From Blautia sp. XA-2221 (GTDB lineage: Bacteria > Bacillota > Clostridia > Lachnospirales > Lachnospiraceae), in contig NZ_JAJQXX010000005.1 of NCBI RefSeq assembly GCF_028767025.1, positions 1 through 64,000 of the forward strand: a stretch of 64,000 bases of DNA. The letters run 5' to 3'. A model generated the notes under the pieces. That model saw nothing but the letters and a program-made list of their open reading frames with translations. It ran no database searches and was not told where the DNA came from. This document shows positions 26,849-35,027 of the stretch, one piece after another. The translations under genes and the position numbers were made by a program. Numbering within the stretch: the first letter of the stretch is position 1; each line of letters starts with the position of its first letter.

Positions 26849-26921
26849 TTTCCTATGCATTACGAAAATGTTACAAAAGAAATAATAGATGACATAATAA
26901 AAATGCAAGGAATGTAAAACT

Positions 26922-27869
26922 ATGAGAAACAGAAAAGTATCACAGAATCATGAATTACAGAAAGGAAACAGATCAACAGGAAATGCTTCGCTGCATGCGT
27001 TTCTTTCACTGAGCGCATGTGCTCTGGCGGCAGTTGGTATCCTGGTAGGCGGAAGGCTTACAGGCAGTGAACGGGAACAGGAGGTTTATGCTGCTTCCGA
27101 AGCAGAAAGTACATATGATTTTTCCGAAGGAAGCGACTATGAGCTGCCTACAGGAATTGCAGGGGTGGCTTCCGGACTCAGTGCGACTCCGGCAGAGGGA
27201 TCTGATATATACCGGATCGGAACTTCCTGTGAACATGTAGTGGTAGGGCAGAGAGTTCAGAGAGTCGGAAAAAGCGCAGAGGGGCTTGACCTCAGCGAAT
27301 CTATGGCAGCGGCTGTCAATGACTTTGATTCCAAAATGGTATCCATGTCATCTTCTGCAACCATGATGTCAGATGAGGATTATCAGAATCTTCTGCAGAT
27401 CGTAGAGGCGGAAGCAGGAACTGAGGACATCAAGGGACGTGTTCTTGTAGCCAATGTGATCATGAACCGTGTGGAGCATCCGGAGTTTCCGGACACCGTA
27501 ACGGATGTGATCTGGGAATATGACAATGGAGTGCCTCAGTTTTCACCGGTGGCAGACGGACGTATCAATGAAGTCACAGTGACAGAGGAAACAAGAGAAG
27601 CGGTCAGACAGGCATTGGAAGGTACGGATTATTCTCAGGGAGCCCTGTTTTTTATCCAGAAATCAGCAGCGGAAAAACACAATATTGCCTGGTTTGAGAA
27701 AGACCTTGTAAAATTGTTCAAACATGGTGTTCATGAATTTTATACCTATCCGGAAGAGGTACCTGCAGACAAAGAAGCTTCCGAAAAACAGAACACGGAA
27801 AAATCCGGAAAAAGCAAAAAGAACAAAAAATCAGATTCTGATCTGGTGCAGATGGTAAAAGCAGAATAA
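26922..27869 (+). CDS. SleB/CwlJ-like cell wall hydrolase
   Basis: Secreted or membrane-anchored peptidoglycan hydrolase of the SleB (Hydrolase_2) type, a predicted lytic transglycosylase or amidase. The 315 residues have a signal-anchor segment near 25-43 (ALAAVGILVGG), a Ser/Glu-rich linker (50-145) and the catalytic domain (about 150-270) with LLQIVEAEAGTEDIKGRVLV, in which the Glu pair is the family's conserved site, and VPQFSPVADGRI. A Lys/Ser-rich tail ends the protein. SleB relatives act in spore germination, but this type also occurs in vegetative Lachnospiraceae. Two strong promoters argue for high vegetative expression. Confidence 0.85.
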   Translation: MRNRKVSQNHELQKGNRSTGNASLHAFLSLSACALAAVGILVGGRLTGSEREQEVYAASEAESTYDFSEGSDYELPTGIAGVASGLSATPAEGSDIYRIGTSCEHVVVGQRVQRVGKSAEGLDLSESMAAAVNDFDSKMVSMSSSATMMSDEDYQNLLQIVEAEAGTEDIKGRVLVANVIMNRVEHPEFPDTVTDVIWEYDNGVPQFSPVADGRINEVTVTEETREAVRQALEGTDYSQGALFFIQKSAAEKHNIAWFEKDLVKLFKHGVHEFYTYPEEVPADKEASEKQNTEKSGKSKKNKKSDSDLVQMVKAE

Positions 27870-27883
27870 AAATAAAATACACG

Positions 27884-27909
27884 CCCTGCGGAAAACTCCG
27901 CAGGGTTTT
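27884..27909 (+). terminator. Terminator after the cell wall hydrolase gene
   Basis: CCCTGCGGA/TCCGCAGGG 9-bp stem with loop AAAC, followed by TTTTC. Confidence 0.9.
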
Positions 27910-27953
27910 CTGCGCCTTTTTGTGATGTTACTATGGTATTTTGTTAAAGTTCA

Positions 27954-27962
27954 TGATACAAT
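27954..27962 (+). promoter_or_regulatory. Extended -10 promoter of thrC
   Basis: TGATACAAT at 27954-27962 combines TG with TACAAT. The -35 17 bases upstream (TGGTAT) is poor. The start would be near 27969, 36 bases before thrC. Confidence 0.5.
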
Positions 27963-28004
27963 GGTGCAAAAATAAATTATAACAGAAGAAAGGCAGGAAC
28001 AACA

Positions 28005-29501
28005 ATGCAGGTATTATATAAAAGTACCAGAGGTAAAAAAGAAGAAACAGTAACAGCCTCTATGGCAATTTTAAAGGGGCTTTCAGAGGATGGAGGTCTG
28101 TTTGTTCCTACGTCCATTCCCAGTCTTGACGTACCTATGGACCGTCTTTCAGAAATGACATATCAGGAAACCGCTTATGAGGTTATGAGCCGTTTTCTTA
28201 CAGATTTTACAGAGGAGGAACTGAAAGACTGTATTGCCAGAGCATATGATTCCAAATTTGATACAGAAGAAATCGCTCCTGTGAAAAAAGCAGGGGGAGT
28301 ATATTTTCTGGAACTGTTCCATGGTTCTACCATTGCGTTTAAAGATATGGCTCTTTCGATTCTTCCTCATCTGATGACAACTGCAGCCAGAAAAAATCAT
28401 GTAAAGAATGAGATCGTTATTCTTACTGCCACCTCAGGTGATACAGGCAAAGCGGCAATGGCCGGATTTGCCGATGTACCGGGAACCAGGATCATTGTTT
28501 TTTATCCTAAGAACGGTGTCAGTGCCATCCAGGAAAAACAGATGGTCACACAAAAAGGTAAAAATACCTCAGTGGTGGGTATCACGGGCAACTTTGACGA
28601 TGCTCAGAGCGCAGTTAAGAGGATGTTTAATGATCCGGAGCTGGCAGCAGAACTTGACAGAAAAGGATTTCAGTTTTCTTCTGCTAATTCCATTAATATC
28701 GGCCGTCTTGTACCTCAGATCGTATATTATGTTTATGCGTATGCAAAACTGGTAAAAGCAGGTGAGATCCAGGCAGGTGAAAAAATCAATATCACAGTTC
28801 CCACAGGAAACTTCGGAAACATCCTTGCTGCCTATTATGCCAAACAGATGGGACTGCCTGTTCATAAATTGATCTGCGCATCCAATGAAAACAGAGTTCT
28901 CTATGATTTCTTCCGAACAGGAACTTATGACAGAAAACGTGAATTTATACTGACAGCTTCTCCTTCCATGGATATTCTGATCTCCAGTAACCTGGAACGT
29001 CTGATCTATCGTCTTGCCGGAGAGGATTCTCAGGCATGCGCTGAGCTTATGAGATCCCTGAGCGAAGGCGGAGAGTATACGATCACAGAAGAAATGAAAA
29101 AGGGACTGGAAGATTTTTATGGAAATTACTGTAGTGAGGGAGAGACAAGAGAGGCGATCAGCGCTACCTGGTATGGCAGTGATTATGTGATCGATCCCCA
29201 TACGGCAGTGGCTGCAGGGGTATACCAGAAATATCTCCGTGAAACAGAGGACACCACTCCTGTTGTGATCGCGTCTACAGCAAGTCCGTATAAGTTTGCA
29301 AAAAGTGTGATCACTGCTATTTCTGACAGATATGATGGTCTGGATGATTTTGCGCTTTGCGATGCGCTGTCTGCGCTTAGCGGGATCAGACTTCCGGCGG
29401 CAGTGGAAGAGATCCGTACAGCGCCGGTGCTTCATGATACGGTGGTGGCTCCCGGGGAGATGCCTGCGGCAGTCAGAAAAATTCTCGGAATTTTAGATTG
29501 A
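28005..29501 (+). CDS. thrC: Threonine synthase
   Basis: PLP enzyme converting O-phosphohomoserine to threonine. The 498 residues fit the long, fold-type II threonine synthase class. PLP-binding Lys113 lies in FHGSTIAFKDMALSILP, the phosphate-binding loop is TATSGDTGKAAMAGF near 140, and VTVPTGNFGNILAAY-type residues occur near 265. The N-terminal LYKSTRGKKEETV is the usual family opening. The ribosome site AAGGCAGGA precedes the start. It is monocistronic; no hom or thrB is adjacent. Confidence 0.95.
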   Translation: MQVLYKSTRGKKEETVTASMAILKGLSEDGGLFVPTSIPSLDVPMDRLSEMTYQETAYEVMSRFLTDFTEEELKDCIARAYDSKFDTEEIAPVKKAGGVYFLELFHGSTIAFKDMALSILPHLMTTAARKNHVKNEIVILTATSGDTGKAAMAGFADVPGTRIIVFYPKNGVSAIQEKQMVTQKGKNTSVVGITGNFDDAQSAVKRMFNDPELAAELDRKGFQFSSANSINIGRLVPQIVYYVYAYAKLVKAGEIQAGEKINITVPTGNFGNILAAYYAKQMGLPVHKLICASNENRVLYDFFRTGTYDRKREFILTASPSMDILISSNLERLIYRLAGEDSQACAELMRSLSEGGEYTITEEMKKGLEDFYGNYCSEGETREAISATWYGSDYVIDPHTAVAAGVYQKYLRETEDTTPVVIASTASPYKFAKSVITAISDRYDGLDDFALCDALSALSGIRLPAAVEEIRTAPVLHDTVVAPGEMPAAVRKILGILD

Positions 29502-29670
29502 TACGCAGAAGTATTGTATCATGCAGATGTTTTGAAATGATGGTTGGTATGGCTTCTCTGGCTTTTGTCATGCAGATGCCAGAATACATCGGAGGACAGT
29601 GATGTGCCGGCAGTTATATTCTATACAGTTACTTTATACAAATTTTATTGTTTACATTACAAATAATATG

Positions 29671-29699
29671 TTGAAAAAAAACATATAATAGAGTACAAT
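29671..29699 (+). promoter_or_regulatory. Promoter of the 6S RNA candidate
   Basis: TTGAAA at 29671-29676, a 17-base spacer and TACAAT at 29694-29699 place transcription start near 29706. A TATAAT at 29684-29689 has no matching -35. The 170 bases between thrC and this promoter hold nothing I can identify beyond two copies of TCATGCAGATG. Confidence 0.65.
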
Positions 29700-29714
29700 A
29701 GTAATAACAGAAAA

Positions 29715-29895
29715 GAGAAATCCTGGAATGTGCGAGGCCCCTTTTTATTTTGAACCTACATTGACATGAAGGGAATCCAACATCGCAGATCGTGATGTCA
29801 GACCTCTCGTTGTGGTAGGCAGATCATCTGTTGAGGACACCCACCTGGCTTCGGCTAGGCGTCAAAAGGAAGGGAACGGCATTCCGGGACTTTCT
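29715..29895 (+). ncRNA. ssrS: Probable 6S RNA
   Basis: This 500-base gap has no convincing gene but holds a stable-RNA unit: promoter, about 180-base body and terminator. A long closing stem pairs GAAATCCTGGAATG (29717-29730) with CATTCCGGGACTTTC (29880-29894). Inside is the stretch CCCCTTTTTATTTTGAACC, which I associate with clostridial 6S RNA, then a mostly double-stranded body with an open middle. 6S RNA mimics an open promoter and holds sigma-A RNA polymerase in stationary phase. The identification rests on size, architecture and remembered consensus, not on a covariance-model score. Confidence 0.7.
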
Positions 29896-29904
29896 GTAAA
29901 AAGC

Positions 29905-29928
29905 GAGCCATATACAGGGCTCTTTTTT
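29905..29928 (+). terminator. Terminator of the 6S RNA candidate
   Basis: GAGCC (29905-29909) pairs with GGCTC (29918-29922) and is followed by TTTTTTATTT. Confidence 0.8.
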
Positions 29929-30002
29929 ATTTATGAAAATGATTCCAGAATGTGCCGATGGACATTAAATAAAAAATACATGGTATTGCGGGAGGAAACG
30001 AC

Positions 30003-31055
30003 ATGGTAACAGAAAAAAACTTTGGAACACTGCCGGACGGAGAAGTAAAATGTTTTCATCTGGAAAATGCATCAGGCGCTTACGCAGAGGTGCTTTCATT
30101 TGGAGCTGTGGTTACAAAGCTCTGTGTGCCTGACCGTCAGGGGAATTTAACAGATGTAGTTCTGGGATACGATACACTGGAAGGCTATATGAAAAACGGA
30201 TGCTTTTTCGGTGCATGTATCGGACGCAGCGGAAACAGAATAGAAGGCGGACGTTTTAAACTGGATGGACAGGAAGTGGTCCTTACTCAGAACGAGGGAA
30301 ACAATAATCTTCACAGCGGTCCGGACGGTTTTGAAAAAAAACTCTGGACAGCAAAGCACATAGATCAGGAAAATAACAGCGTAACATTTTCCCGGATCAG
30401 TCCGGATGGAGAAAACGGATTCCCGGGAGAATTTGATATCAGTGTTACATATGAATTTACAGAAAACAATGCGCTGCGTATTGTTTACACAGGAGTATGT
30501 GATCAGACAACGGTTGCCAATATGACAAACCATTCTTACTTTAACCTTGCAGGTGAAGGCAGCGGAAATGTTCTGGACCAGTATCTGACTATTCATGCTC
30601 AGTCCTACACTCCGGTGAGAGAGGATTCCATTCCTCTGGGAGAAAACGTTCCGGTAGAAGGAACGCCTATGGATTTCCGAAAAGAAAAACAGATTGGAAA
30701 AGATATTGAGGCAGACTTTGAACAGCTGAGATTTACAGGAGGATTCGACCACAATTATGTGACAGACGGATATACTCAGGCAGAGATCAGAGAAATTGCC
30801 TGCGCTCGTTGTGAAGAAACAGGAGTTGTGATGGAAGTTCTCAGTGATTGTCCTTGTGTTCAGTTTTATGCAGGAAACTTTGTGGAACAGGAAAATGGTA
30901 AAAACGGACATATTTATGATAAAAGAGACGGCTTCTGTCTGGAAACACAGGTAGAGCCAAATGCTGTAAATGTAGAAGAGTTCCATTCTCCGGTTTTGGA
31001 AAAAGGAGAACGTTATTATTCCGAAACCGTTTATCGTTTTTCAGTGAGAGATTAA
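30003..31055 (+). CDS. galM: Aldose 1-epimerase (mutarotase)
   Basis: Interconverts alpha and beta anomers of hexoses such as galactose. The 350 residues contain the conserved NEGNNNLHSGPDGFEKKLW near residue 97, the catalytic His in MTNHSYFNLAGEG near 175, GFDHNYV near 243, and the catalytic Glu in CLETQVEPNAVN near 315. The ribosome site GGGAGG is 8-9 bases upstream. It stands alone between the 6S RNA and the SpoIID-like gene; no galactose operon is present. Confidence 0.93.
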   Translation: MVTEKNFGTLPDGEVKCFHLENASGAYAEVLSFGAVVTKLCVPDRQGNLTDVVLGYDTLEGYMKNGCFFGACIGRSGNRIEGGRFKLDGQEVVLTQNEGNNNLHSGPDGFEKKLWTAKHIDQENNSVTFSRISPDGENGFPGEFDISVTYEFTENNALRIVYTGVCDQTTVANMTNHSYFNLAGEGSGNVLDQYLTIHAQSYTPVREDSIPLGENVPVEGTPMDFRKEKQIGKDIEADFEQLRFTGGFDHNYVTDGYTQAEIREIACARCEETGVVMEVLSDCPCVQFYAGNFVEQENGKNGHIYDKRDGFCLETQVEPNAVNVEEFHSPVLEKGERYYSETVYRFSVRD

Positions 31056-31061
31056 ACATAT

Positions 31062-31113
31062 TTTCTGGTTTTTCTCATATAATGGTAATATGAGGAAAAC
31101 CAGAAATTTTTTT
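31062..31113 (+). terminator. Very long terminator hairpin overlapping the next start codon
   Basis: An 18-bp stem pairs 31062-31079 with 31089-31106 with a single G-T wobble and a 9-base loop, followed by seven T residues (31107-31113). The ATG at 31090 of the SpoIID-like gene lies in the 3' arm. It would end galM transcripts efficiently. Any transcript of the next gene that starts upstream would also have its start codon hidden in the hairpin. Confidence 0.88.
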
Positions 31114-32448
31114 AAATATCAGATTTTATTTTTAATTCTTTTTTTGTGGATGATGCTGTTAAACAGTGTGGCAGAGGTGCGGCTGAAAGAAAAGCAGGAA
31201 TACATAAAAGTGGCTCAGCAGCAGACAGATTCCAATAAAACAACTTTGAAAGATCAGAAGCGCAGCATAGAAGAGGATAATCCTGAAAAACCAGAGCCAC
31301 AGAATGTCGAAAATGTAAACGAAAGTTCGGTTACAGAAAAATCAATCACAGAGACTGGAAGTGAAGAAGCTGGAAACATTCGGGTTCTTCTTATGACAAC
31401 AGATTATCAGTCATATTTTCATCCTCAGGTAACTGCCTTGCGTGATGGAAAGGAGATTATCTGCGACTTTGAAAGTATGTCAGTTTCAGAGGAACCTATG
31501 GTGATACCGGCTCACAAAAATGGGATACAGCTTACTTCGCTGGAAAGACAGTGCGGAAATCCTGTTTATCAGGGGACTATTGAGATACAGAGAACCGATC
31601 AGGGCTTTACGGTGATCAATGAGCTGCCTCTGGAAACTTATCTGGAAGCAGTGGTACCAAGTGAAATGCCTTCCACCTATCAGAAAGAAGCTTTGAAAGC
31701 TCAGGCCGTATGCGCCAGGACTTATGCATGGAAACAGATGCAGGAAGGACGACTTTCAAAGTATGGAGCAGATGTAGACGATAGTGTAAACTTTCAGGTG
31801 TATCAGAATATTTCCCCTCAGCAAAAAACATCAGAGGCGGTCAGAGAAACAGAGGGAAAAATTCTCTGCCAGAATGGAGAGCCTGTTCAGGCATATTATT
31901 TTTCTACTTCTTCCGGGGCTACCAGCACAGATGAAATATGGGGAGCGGAAGAACCTGCGCCTTATCTGAAAAGTGTTGACTGCAGATTTGATGCAGAAGA
32001 GCCGTGGAGTCGATGGGAAACAGAGATTTTGTGGGAGACTCTGGAAAGCCGTGCCCGGGAAATCCAGGGAGATTCCGGAAAGCTTCTTGGTGTTTCTGTT
32101 TCCAGAGTAAATCAGAGCGGCGCTGTAACGGGGCTTCAGATAAATACAGAAACCGGGGATTTTCTGGTTGAGACAGAGTATGAGATCCGGCAGTTTTTGT
32201 CCCCGGAGGGCAGTATGATCACAGAAAAAGACGGAACCCAGGTACAGGGAGGAAAGCTTCTTCCAAGCGCTTATTTTGAAATCAGCGCAAAACCGGGAGA
32301 GTCCGTGATTCTCACAGGCGGCGGCTACGGTCATGGTGTGGGAATGAGTCAGACAGGAGCGGATCAGATGGCGGAACAGGGGTATACCTGCCAGGAGATT
32401 CTTGAGTACTTTTTCAAAAATATTGAAATCCTGCAGATTGGGAGCTGA
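31090..32448 (+). CDS. SpoIID/LytB domain protein
   Basis: Probable membrane-anchored peptidoglycan-remodelling protein; SpoIID is a lytic transglycosylase used in forespore engulfment. The 452 residues have an N-terminal signal anchor (about 8-30), a charged linker to about 95, then the SpoIID domain with ETYLEAVVPSEMPSTYQKEA near 176, ARTYAWKQMQEG near 205, YFSTSSGATSTDEIWG near 267 and GYGHGVGMSQTGADQMA near 417. It is longer than B. subtilis SpoIID. CATATT (31057-31062) and CATATAAT (31076-31083) resemble sigma-E boxes, but would start transcription at or near the ATG. No ribosome site is visible, so the true start is uncertain. Confidence 0.82.
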   Translation: MRKTRNFFKYQILFLILFLWMMLLNSVAEVRLKEKQEYIKVAQQQTDSNKTTLKDQKRSIEEDNPEKPEPQNVENVNESSVTEKSITETGSEEAGNIRVLLMTTDYQSYFHPQVTALRDGKEIICDFESMSVSEEPMVIPAHKNGIQLTSLERQCGNPVYQGTIEIQRTDQGFTVINELPLETYLEAVVPSEMPSTYQKEALKAQAVCARTYAWKQMQEGRLSKYGADVDDSVNFQVYQNISPQQKTSEAVRETEGKILCQNGEPVQAYYFSTSSGATSTDEIWGAEEPAPYLKSVDCRFDAEEPWSRWETEILWETLESRAREIQGDSGKLLGVSVSRVNQSGAVTGLQINTETGDFLVETEYEIRQFLSPEGSMITEKDGTQVQGGKLLPSAYFEISAKPGESVILTGGGYGHGVGMSQTGADQMAEQGYTCQEILEYFFKNIEILQIGS

Positions 32449-32470
32449 AAAAGCGCTGCGGCTCATATGC

Positions 32471-32499
32471 TTGTCACAGGAATCTTTTCATGATATCAT
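32471..32499 (+). promoter_or_regulatory. Sigma-A promoter of the YihY family gene
   Basis: TTGTCA at 32471-32476, a 17-base spacer and TATCAT at 32494-32499; predicted start near 32506. Confidence 0.65.
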
Positions 32500-32575
32500 A
32501 AATAAGAGACGTATCTGACTTCTGACATTGGACAGAAAATAAACCGTCGTAAGCTGGATAACGGGAGAAGTAATT

Positions 32576-33490
32576 ATGGAAAAGAAGAATGATAAGGGGG
32601 CTCTTCATCTGGCTCTTGGCTTTATGGAGAGAATGAGAACAGATCATGTCAGTGCATATGCGGCTCAGGCAGCGTACTTTCTGATCATGTCTTTTATTCC
32701 TTTTGTTTTGTTCCTCACCGCGATTGTACAGTACACACCTCTGACCTACCGGGAAGTACGTCAGGCAATCATGAGTGTTGTACCGGAAAATCTGCAGGGA
32801 TTTGTTTTGAATATAGTGGCTGAGGTTTTTTCAAAAAGCGCTGCGGTGCTGCCGTTGTCTGCGCTGGTGGCGTTATGGTCCTCAGGAAAAGGAATGCAGG
32901 CCCTGATCAATGGTCTGAACACTATTTACCATGTAAAGGAAACGCGAAACTGGCTGGTAAACAGAATTTACTCCATGTTTTATATGCTTTTGTTCGTACT
33001 TGCCCTGATCGCCAGTCTTTTGCTTCTGGTTATGGGAAGCAGAATCCATGTTCTGATTTCCAGATATATTCCGTTTCTGGGAAATATGATCGGCAGGATC
33101 CTGGGGGCAAAAACGTTTCTGGTATTTGTGATGCTGTTTCTTGTATTTCTGGTTTTGTACCGGTATCTGCCAAACAGAAGGGCAGCTTTGAAAAGTCAAG
33201 TTCCGGGAGCTTTTCTGACAGCAGTGGCATGGTCTGTGTTTTCATATCTGTTTTCTTTGTATTTTACATTTTTTCCGGATTTCAGTATCATGTACGGAAG
33301 CCTTTCTACTTTGATTCTTGTTATGGTATGGCTGTATTTCTGCATGAATCTTCTTCTGTACGGAGCAGAGATCAACGCTTACTTTGAAAATCAGTTTCGT
33401 CAGGCAAAAATGTCTTTCTGGCAGCTGATTGCGAGAAAACGCAGAGAATGGAAGCTGGAGCGGAAAAAAGAAAACGATAAAAAAGCATGA
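32576..33490 (+). CDS. YihY/virulence factor BrkB family membrane protein
   Basis: Integral membrane protein of 304 residues with about six hydrophobic segments, near 32-55, 88-108, 137-157, 178-200, 210-232 and 245-268. Family hallmarks are VSAYAAQAAYFLIMSFIPF near residue 24, PLSALVALWSSGKGMQALI near 92, and the C-terminal YGSLSTLILVMVWLYF with LLYGAEINAYFE near 260. The family was once called ribonuclease BN, which is an error. Its function is unknown; transport or envelope roles are suggested. A basic C-terminal tail follows. GGGAGAAG is the ribosome site. Confidence 0.88.
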   Translation: MEKKNDKGALHLALGFMERMRTDHVSAYAAQAAYFLIMSFIPFVLFLTAIVQYTPLTYREVRQAIMSVVPENLQGFVLNIVAEVFSKSAAVLPLSALVALWSSGKGMQALINGLNTIYHVKETRNWLVNRIYSMFYMLLFVLALIASLLLLVMGSRIHVLISRYIPFLGNMIGRILGAKTFLVFVMLFLVFLVLYRYLPNRRAALKSQVPGAFLTAVAWSVFSYLFSLYFTFFPDFSIMYGSLSTLILVMVWLYFCMNLLLYGAEINAYFENQFRQAKMSFWQLIARKRREWKLERKKENDKKA

Positions 33491-33513
33491 AATAAAAAAA
33501 TAGCTGAAAAATC

Positions 33514-33542
33514 TTGACAGGAAAATTTTTCTGTGGCATAGT
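33514..33542 (+). promoter_or_regulatory. Promoter of the pheST T-box transcript
   Basis: TTGACA at 33514-33519, a 17-base spacer and CATAGT at 33537-33542. The perfect -35 compensates for a weaker -10. Confidence 0.65.
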
Positions 33543-33549
33543 AAACAAA

Positions 33550-33798
33550 GACATAAAAGCGTCGAAGGCGTTATAGGGAGTTGTTTTCTTTCAGAGAGAA
33601 GAAGTCACCGGCTGCAAGCTTCTTTAAGTTCAGACAGTTCCTCAGTTTCCCGCCGGAGCCGCATTTCTGAACCCCCTCAGGGGCAGTAGGAAATGACGTA
33701 GCTGCGCGTTAAGCAGATACTTTGAGCGCCTGTATGTATATGCAGGAAACAGGGTGGTACCGCGGATATTCCGTCCCTCTTTTGAGGGGCGGTTTTTT
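33550..33798 (+). promoter_or_regulatory. Phenylalanine T-box leader with terminator
   Basis: The conserved T-box sequence GGGTGGTACCGCGG is at 33752-33765, and a terminator stem CCGTCCCTC/GAGGGGCGG (33771-33792) with TTTTTT follows. Upstream is a stem I region with a GGGAG element near 33577. A likely specifier is TTC at 33629-33631, a Phe codon followed by A as is usual, but I did not fold the RNA. Uncharged tRNA-Phe would stabilise the antiterminator and switch on pheS and pheT. This fills the 340-base gap after the YihY gene. Confidence 0.92.
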
Positions 33799-33830
33799 AT
33801 TATGAAAAAAGAAAAAAGGAGAATACAACC

Positions 33831-34856
33831 ATGGATATGAAGGAAAAACTTCAGGAACTGGCAGAAGCAGCCAGAAAACGTATTGAAGAAGCTGAAGGTC
33901 CTGAAAAACTCAATGAAGTAAAGGTAGCTTACCTTGGCAAAAAAGGCGAGCTGACAGCTATTTTAAAGAGCATGAAAGATGTTGCTCCGGAAGACCGTCC
34001 GAAAGTAGGACAGCTGGTAAATGAGACCAGAGCAAAAATTGAGGAGCTTCTGGAAACTTCCAGAAAGAAACTGGAAGAGGCTGCCCGTGAAGAAAAAATG
34101 AAAGCAGAGGTTATTGATGTAACTCTTCCTGCAAAGAAATCAATGATCGGACACCGTCATCCAAATACCATTGCCCTGGAGGAAGTGGAAAGAATCTTTA
34201 TCGGAATGGGTTATGAAGTAATAGAAGGTCCTGAGGTGGAGTATGCAGATTATAACTTTACCAAATTGAATATTCCGGAAGACCATCCGGCAAGAGATGA
34301 GCAGGATACCTTTTTCATTAACAACTCTATTCTGCTCCGTTCTCAGACATCTCCGGTACAGGCCCGTACTATGGAAGAAGGCAAACTGCCTATCCGTATG
34401 ATCGCTCCGGGACGTGTGTTCCGTTCTGACGAGGTGGATGCAACACATTCTCCTTCCTTCCATCAGATCGAAGGCCTTGTGATTGATAAAAATATTACTT
34501 TTGCAGATCTGAAGGGAACACTTCAGGAGTTTGCAAGAGAGCTGTTTGGACCGGAAACAAAAACAAAATTCCGTCCACATCATTTCCCGTTTACAGAGCC
34601 AAGTGCAGAGGTGGATGTATCCTGCTTTAAATGCGGCGGAAAAGGCTGCCGTTTCTGTAAAGGCTCCGGATGGATCGAGATTCTGGGCTGCGGAACCGTT
34701 CATCCAAACGTTCTCCGTATGTGCGGCATTGATCCTGATGAATATACAGGCTTCGCTTTCGGTGTGGGTCTTGAGAGAATCGCACTTCTGAAATATGAGA
34801 TCGACGACATGAGACTTCTCTACGAAAACGATATCCGCTTCCTGAAGCAGTTCTAG
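33831..34856 (+). CDS. pheS: Phenylalanine-tRNA ligase alpha subunit
   Basis: Catalytic subunit of the alpha2-beta2 synthetase that charges tRNA-Phe. The 341 residues have an N-terminal coiled coil (1-90) and the class II core: motif 1 around GHRHPNTIALEEVERIF (105), motif 2 PGRVFRSDEVDATHSPSFHQ (193), the Phe pocket region FPFTEPSAEVDVSC (250) and motif 3 GFAFGVGLERIALL (308). Cysteines in CFKCGGKGCRFCKG near 263 suggest a zinc-binding insertion seen in many Gram-positives. RBS AAAGGAG. It is controlled by the T-box upstream. Confidence 0.96.
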   Translation: MDMKEKLQELAEAARKRIEEAEGPEKLNEVKVAYLGKKGELTAILKSMKDVAPEDRPKVGQLVNETRAKIEELLETSRKKLEEAAREEKMKAEVIDVTLPAKKSMIGHRHPNTIALEEVERIFIGMGYEVIEGPEVEYADYNFTKLNIPEDHPARDEQDTFFINNSILLRSQTSPVQARTMEEGKLPIRMIAPGRVFRSDEVDATHSPSFHQIEGLVIDKNITFADLKGTLQEFARELFGPETKTKFRPHHFPFTEPSAEVDVSCFKCGGKGCRFCKGSGWIEILGCGTVHPNVLRMCGIDPDEYTGFAFGVGLERIALLKYEIDDMRLLYENDIRFLKQF

Positions 34857-35027
34857 TAAAGACAACTATACAAAAAAGAGTATGAACTGATACGGCGATA
34901 TGAAATGCTGGATTCCGGAATGAAAAATGTTCTGGAAAAGACAGGGGAAAACTAACAGAAGCGTGTATTTATTTTCTGTAGAGAAGCACGAATTTATATA
35001 TAAACAATTAGAAAGGTGGATATAAAC

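Larger units (their letters stand above)
26449..26921. other. 473-base AT-rich intergenic region between divergent genes
   Basis: It holds the - strand leader of the kinase-like gene, with a weak TGGAAA-17-TATGAT candidate, then a 19-base palindrome, and two + strand consensus promoters listed separately. I see no coding sequence in it. Confidence 0.6.

Noticed and set aside
29812-30009. Small 65-codon frame overlapping the 6S RNA and the galM start
   Set aside because: It crosses the RNA body and terminator, has no ribosome site and no recognisable sequence.
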